Below are positions 45,947 through 48,298 of a stretch of 48,298 nucleotides of DNA, in pieces. A model generated the notes under the pieces. That model was not told the DNA's origin, did not search any database, and worked only from the letters and a program-made list of their open reading frames with translations. The stretch covers positions 1-48,298 of the forward strand of contig MGZJ01000025.1 in the NCBI GenBank assembly GCA_001802645.1, read 5' to 3'. Numbering within the stretch: position 1 is the first letter of the stretch; each line of letters begins with the position of its first letter. Both the position numbers and the translations under genes were made by a program. Source of the DNA: Geobacteraceae bacterium GWC2_53_11 (GTDB lineage Bacteria > Desulfobacterota > Desulfuromonadia > Geobacterales > Pseudopelobacteraceae).

Positions 45947-46130
45947 AATTATCTCCTGTTGTTTATCTGCACTGTATTTTATCCGATTTTGGAAAACAGT
46001 AAAGAGGTGGAGGGTCAAAAAGGGTGCCGAGCTTTTGGTTTCACTTCAATAGTGAGGAAAATTGATATAGAATCGCTCCCGGCAAGAGCCAGGCAAACCG
46101 TATTTATTGGATAAAAGGAAGTATACCGAA

Positions 46131-46466
46131 ATGGCGTTGCCGGAAACTGAACAGCAGAAGGTTGACACGCTCCTGGGACATCTGTGCCAACAAAGGACGG
46201 TGCCGGACCAGGTAACACTGAAACTGGAGACCAAGGGAAACAGGGTAGTCCTGACGGAATCACGCCCTCTCTTCATAGACCCCTCTGTCTGGAATGAAAT
46301 AAAAATAGCCCAGTTCGAGTACAGCTCCGACTCGGGCAACTGGACATTGTACTGGTATGACCGGAAAAACCGGCGACAACCGTATCCCACGGGAAGAAAC
46401 AGGGATACTCTTGAAAAGCTCGTGCGCGAAGTAGATTCGGATCCGACGGGAATTTTCTGGGAGTAG
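46131..46466 (+). CDS. DUF3024 domain protein
   Basis: 111 residues. The pattern VPDQVTLKLETKGNRVVLTESRP, IAQFEYSSDSGNWTLYWYDRKNRRQPY and a final DSDPTGIFWE is the DUF3024 signature. Function unknown. The ATG at 46131 follows AAGGAAG; a TTG eight codons earlier is less likely. Confidence 0.82.
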   Translation: MALPETEQQKVDTLLGHLCQQRTVPDQVTLKLETKGNRVVLTESRPLFIDPSVWNEIKIAQFEYSSDSGNWTLYWYDRKNRRQPYPTGRNRDTLEKLVREVDSDPTGIFWE

Positions 46467-46698
46467 GACTGCCGGAGAAGCAGGTGCATCACAGCAGCCA
46501 GGAAATGCTCTATCATTCAGGCACGGCTTGGAGTATAGTCAGCTGCATTAAATACAAGCTCCTCACATATCCCTTGATCCGAACTCCGCTTCGCCTTATC
46601 CCTTCGGAAACAGAATGAACAACTTCGATGAGCGAACTACCCGCAAGCCGCGAAGACAGGGACATGTCTGAAACATCAGGAACAGGAACAGCTCGAAT
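46467..46698. other. Intergenic region before the RIO-like kinase
   Basis: 232 bases without a recognisable gene, RNA or repeat. A ribosome site for the next gene (AGGAACAG) lies at its end. Confidence 0.4.
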
Positions 46699-47541
46699 AT
46701 GAAAATGCCGGAAAAATTTGATGTACTTGTCCATAACGGACTTGTCGATGAGGTCGTTACCCAACTCATGAGTGGCAAGGAAGCTGAGGTGTATGTGGTT
46801 CGCTCCATGGGAGAACTCCGCTGTGCCAAGGTCTACAAGGACGTTGACAACAGGAGTTTCAGCAAGCAGACCCGCTACCAGGAAGGGCGCAGGACCAAGA
46901 ACAGTCGCCAGGCACGCGCCATGGGGAAGCATACGAAGTTTGGGCGCAAAGAGCAGGAAGATGCCTGGCAGAATGCCGAAGTTGACGCACTACAGCGCCT
47001 TGCCGCCGCGGGAGTACGCGTCCCGCAGATATTCAACTATATCGAAGGCGTGCTGCTGATGGAGCTGGTTGTTGACGAACAGGGCAAAAGCGCGCCACGG
47101 CTCAACGATGTCAGGCTCACCGCGGATCAGGCCCGCGAATACCACAGCTTCATGATCAGGCAGATCGTCCTTATGCTCTGCGGCGGACTCGTTCATGGTG
47201 ACCTGTCCGAATACAACGTCCTGATCGGCCGCAACGGGCTGGTGATCATCGACCTGCCCCAGGCTATCGATGCTGCGGGAAACAACAACGCCGCCAGTAT
47301 ACTCATGCGGGATGTTGCGAACATGACCGCCTACTTTGGACGTTTTGCACCCGAGCTTCTTGCTACCGACTACGGCAGGGAAATCTGGAAGCTGTATTCC
47401 ACCGGCGTACTCACCCCGGAAACCGTGTTGACCGGCCGTTTTGAACAGAGCGGCGGACCTGCCGACGTGCGGGGGGTACTGCGGGATGTGGAGGATGCAC
47501 AGCGCTATCATGAGCGCACCCTCCTGAAAACATCTGCCTAG
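46699..47541 (+). CDS. RIO1-like serine protein kinase
   Basis: 280 residues, single-domain RIO kinase. Seen: an ATP-binding N-lobe with GKEAEVYVVRSM and the lysine in CAKVYK, a basic flexible loop (NSRQARAMGKHTKFGRK), the catalytic loop HGDLSEYN (about 172-179) and the metal-binding IDLPQ that replaces DFG. Known: bacterial RIO-type proteins occur scattered in proteobacteria, their substrates are mostly unknown; eukaryotic ones act in ribosome maturation. ATG 46705 is an alternative start. Confidence 0.9.
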   Translation: MKMPEKFDVLVHNGLVDEVVTQLMSGKEAEVYVVRSMGELRCAKVYKDVDNRSFSKQTRYQEGRRTKNSRQARAMGKHTKFGRKEQEDAWQNAEVDALQRLAAAGVRVPQIFNYIEGVLLMELVVDEQGKSAPRLNDVRLTADQAREYHSFMIRQIVLMLCGGLVHGDLSEYNVLIGRNGLVIIDLPQAIDAAGNNNAASILMRDVANMTAYFGRFAPELLATDYGREIWKLYSTGVLTPETVLTGRFEQSGGPADVRGVLRDVEDAQRYHERTLLKTSA

Positions 47542-47560
47542 CGCAGGTAACCATCCAGAT

Positions 47561-47601
47561 AAAAAGAGCCGGCTGCTTTTGACGACGCAGCCGGCTTTTT
47601 A
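47561..47601. terminator. Terminator between the RIO-like kinase and reductase genes
   Basis: AGCCGGCTGC (47567-47576), 10-nt loop, GCAGCCGGCT (47587-47596), followed by T5 and preceded by A5. Works for both convergent genes. Confidence 0.9.
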
Positions 47602-47631
47602 TATTCTCAAACACCGCAATCCCGTACCCCC

Positions 47632-48298
47632 TCACGTAATCCGGCGCACCTTCTCCAGCAGCTCACCAAGCGGCAATGACTCTTCAACTTTCTGTCCCAG
47701 CCCGGCTCCTTCCCTCCGGTACAGGTCGAACCGTGGCGTTTTGCTGCCATCATCGGCAGAAACGAGCCGCGCAGCGACGATGCCGACATCGGCCAGTTGC
47801 GGCTGGGTACAGGAGTTGGGGCAACCGGACAGGGCCCAGGTAAGCCCGCTCGTTCGATTCCCGACAGCAGCCTGGATATCAGCGGCAACGTCGCGGGTCG
47901 CCGCCAGCCCCATCCGGCATTCGTGAGTGCCGGGACAGACCCTCAGTATGATGCCCGCACCATCGGCGGCTGAAAAACCGGTTGCTTCCTGTAACACGAT
48001 TGCCGCCTCCGGAACAGACAGACCCTCTGCCAGCAGAAATGCGATATCCTGATCGGCAGTCACCATCAGAACGCCGTCAGCACAGGCATCGGCAAACCCG
48101 GCAAGGTTCCGCAGCTGATCAGACGTGAGGTTGCCGGCAAAAAACGGCACTTCAAGACGCTGGCGCCCTGCCGGAGCGTGAATCAAATGTTCCGCTAGTC
48201 CGGTGGCAGGCGGCACTTCTTCGCTGAAAACCGCCTCGGCCTTGATTAGCCGGGCGAGCTCCTCCTGACCGAACGTCTGTGCCAGAAACTTGAGGCGC
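47632..48298 (-). CDS. Siroheme-dependent nitrite/sulfite reductase, C-terminal part
   Basis: Partial gene; 222 codons of the C-terminal part are inside, and the frame stays open to the right edge (RLKFLAQTFGQEEL at the boundary). The 4Fe-4S/siroheme ligand pattern is complete: C-x5-C (CPGTHEC) and C-x3-C (CPNSC), about 50 residues apart, in the order of the second reductase half. Known: assimilatory ferredoxin-nitrite or sulfite reductases reduce their substrate by six electrons on siroheme. Which of the two it is cannot be decided without the N-terminal half. The cofactor pathway genes (Met8-type and cobA) are 9-15 kb away. Confidence 0.85.
   Translation of the reverse strand, partial: RLKFLAQTFGQEELARLIKAEAVFSEEVPPATGLAEHLIHAPAGRQRLEVPFFAGNLTSDQLRNLAGFADACADGVLMVTADQDIAFLLAEGLSVPEAAIVLQEATGFSAADGAGIILRVCPGTHECRMGLAATRDVAADIQAAVGNRTSGLTWALSGCPNSCTQPQLADVGIVAARLVSADDGSKTPRFDLYRREGAGLGQKVEESLPLGELLEKVRRIT

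Overview
The gene content (c-type-heme chemoreceptor, cobA/hemD fusion, ccsB next to hemA, E. coli-type asd after leuB, nifH, bacteriohemerythrin, secreted protease with a CFI-box tail) points to an anaerobic, cytochrome-rich delta-proteobacterium of the Geobacter/Pelobacter type (Desulfuromonadota). This is inferred from the genes, not from a database search. Most of the window is chromosomal core. Accessory material sits at both tRNA genes and in the 19.7-31.9 kb secretion region.

Layout. 1-0.9 kb: the end of an apparent IS21-family insertion sequence cuts a tyrosine recombinase gene that lies beside tRNA-Ala(CGC). 0.95-4.8 kb: sensor histidine kinase and dksA (-), nitronate monooxygenase (+), rplU-rpmA (+). 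4.8-11 kb: three secreted or lipid-anchored proteins on the minus strand (S8 protease, a calcium-loop lipoprotein, a large beta-rich lipoprotein). 11.3-14.4 kb: chemoreceptor with a periplasmic CxxCH haem motif, then a MshEN-receiver fusion. 14.4-19.6 kb (-): leuB-asd, then a U32 family rRNA/tRNA-hydroxylase-like protein and a thermonuclease. 19.7-30.1 kb (+): a two-partner secretion operon of a membrane-anchored pseudo-receiver, a TpsB transporter and a 2335-residue TpsA exoprotein with two families of internal repeats; a DUF3943 protein converges on it. 31.8-32.1 kb: a 5' relic of a type I restriction methylase gene (hsdM) next to tRNA-Leu(CAG). 32.2-38.7 kb: ndk (+) and a minus-strand tetrapyrrole operon (siroheme dehydrogenase, ccsB, hemA, sfsA, hemC, cobA/hemD). 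38.8-41.7 kb: trxA, a TlpA/ResA protein, truA, hslO, a Lys/Ala-rich secreted peptide. 41.9-43.3 kb: a sugar-nucleotide epimerase and a DUF3553 protein. 43.3-47.5 kb: nifH without nifDK behind a long leader with a factor-independent terminator, then a glycine-zipper protein, bacteriohemerythrin, DUF3024 protein and RIO-like kinase. The window ends inside a siroheme-dependent nitrite/sulfite reductase gene.

How they fit together. The tetrapyrrole operon makes haem for the many c-type cytochromes expected here (ccsB attaches it) and siroheme for the reductase at the right edge. The chemoreceptor and the MshEN-receiver protein are neighbours and may be one redox/c-di-GMP signalling unit. The most unusual block is the two-partner secretion operon with a degenerate receiver protein in front. 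The flanking hsdM relic shows that the right side of this region has been rearranged.
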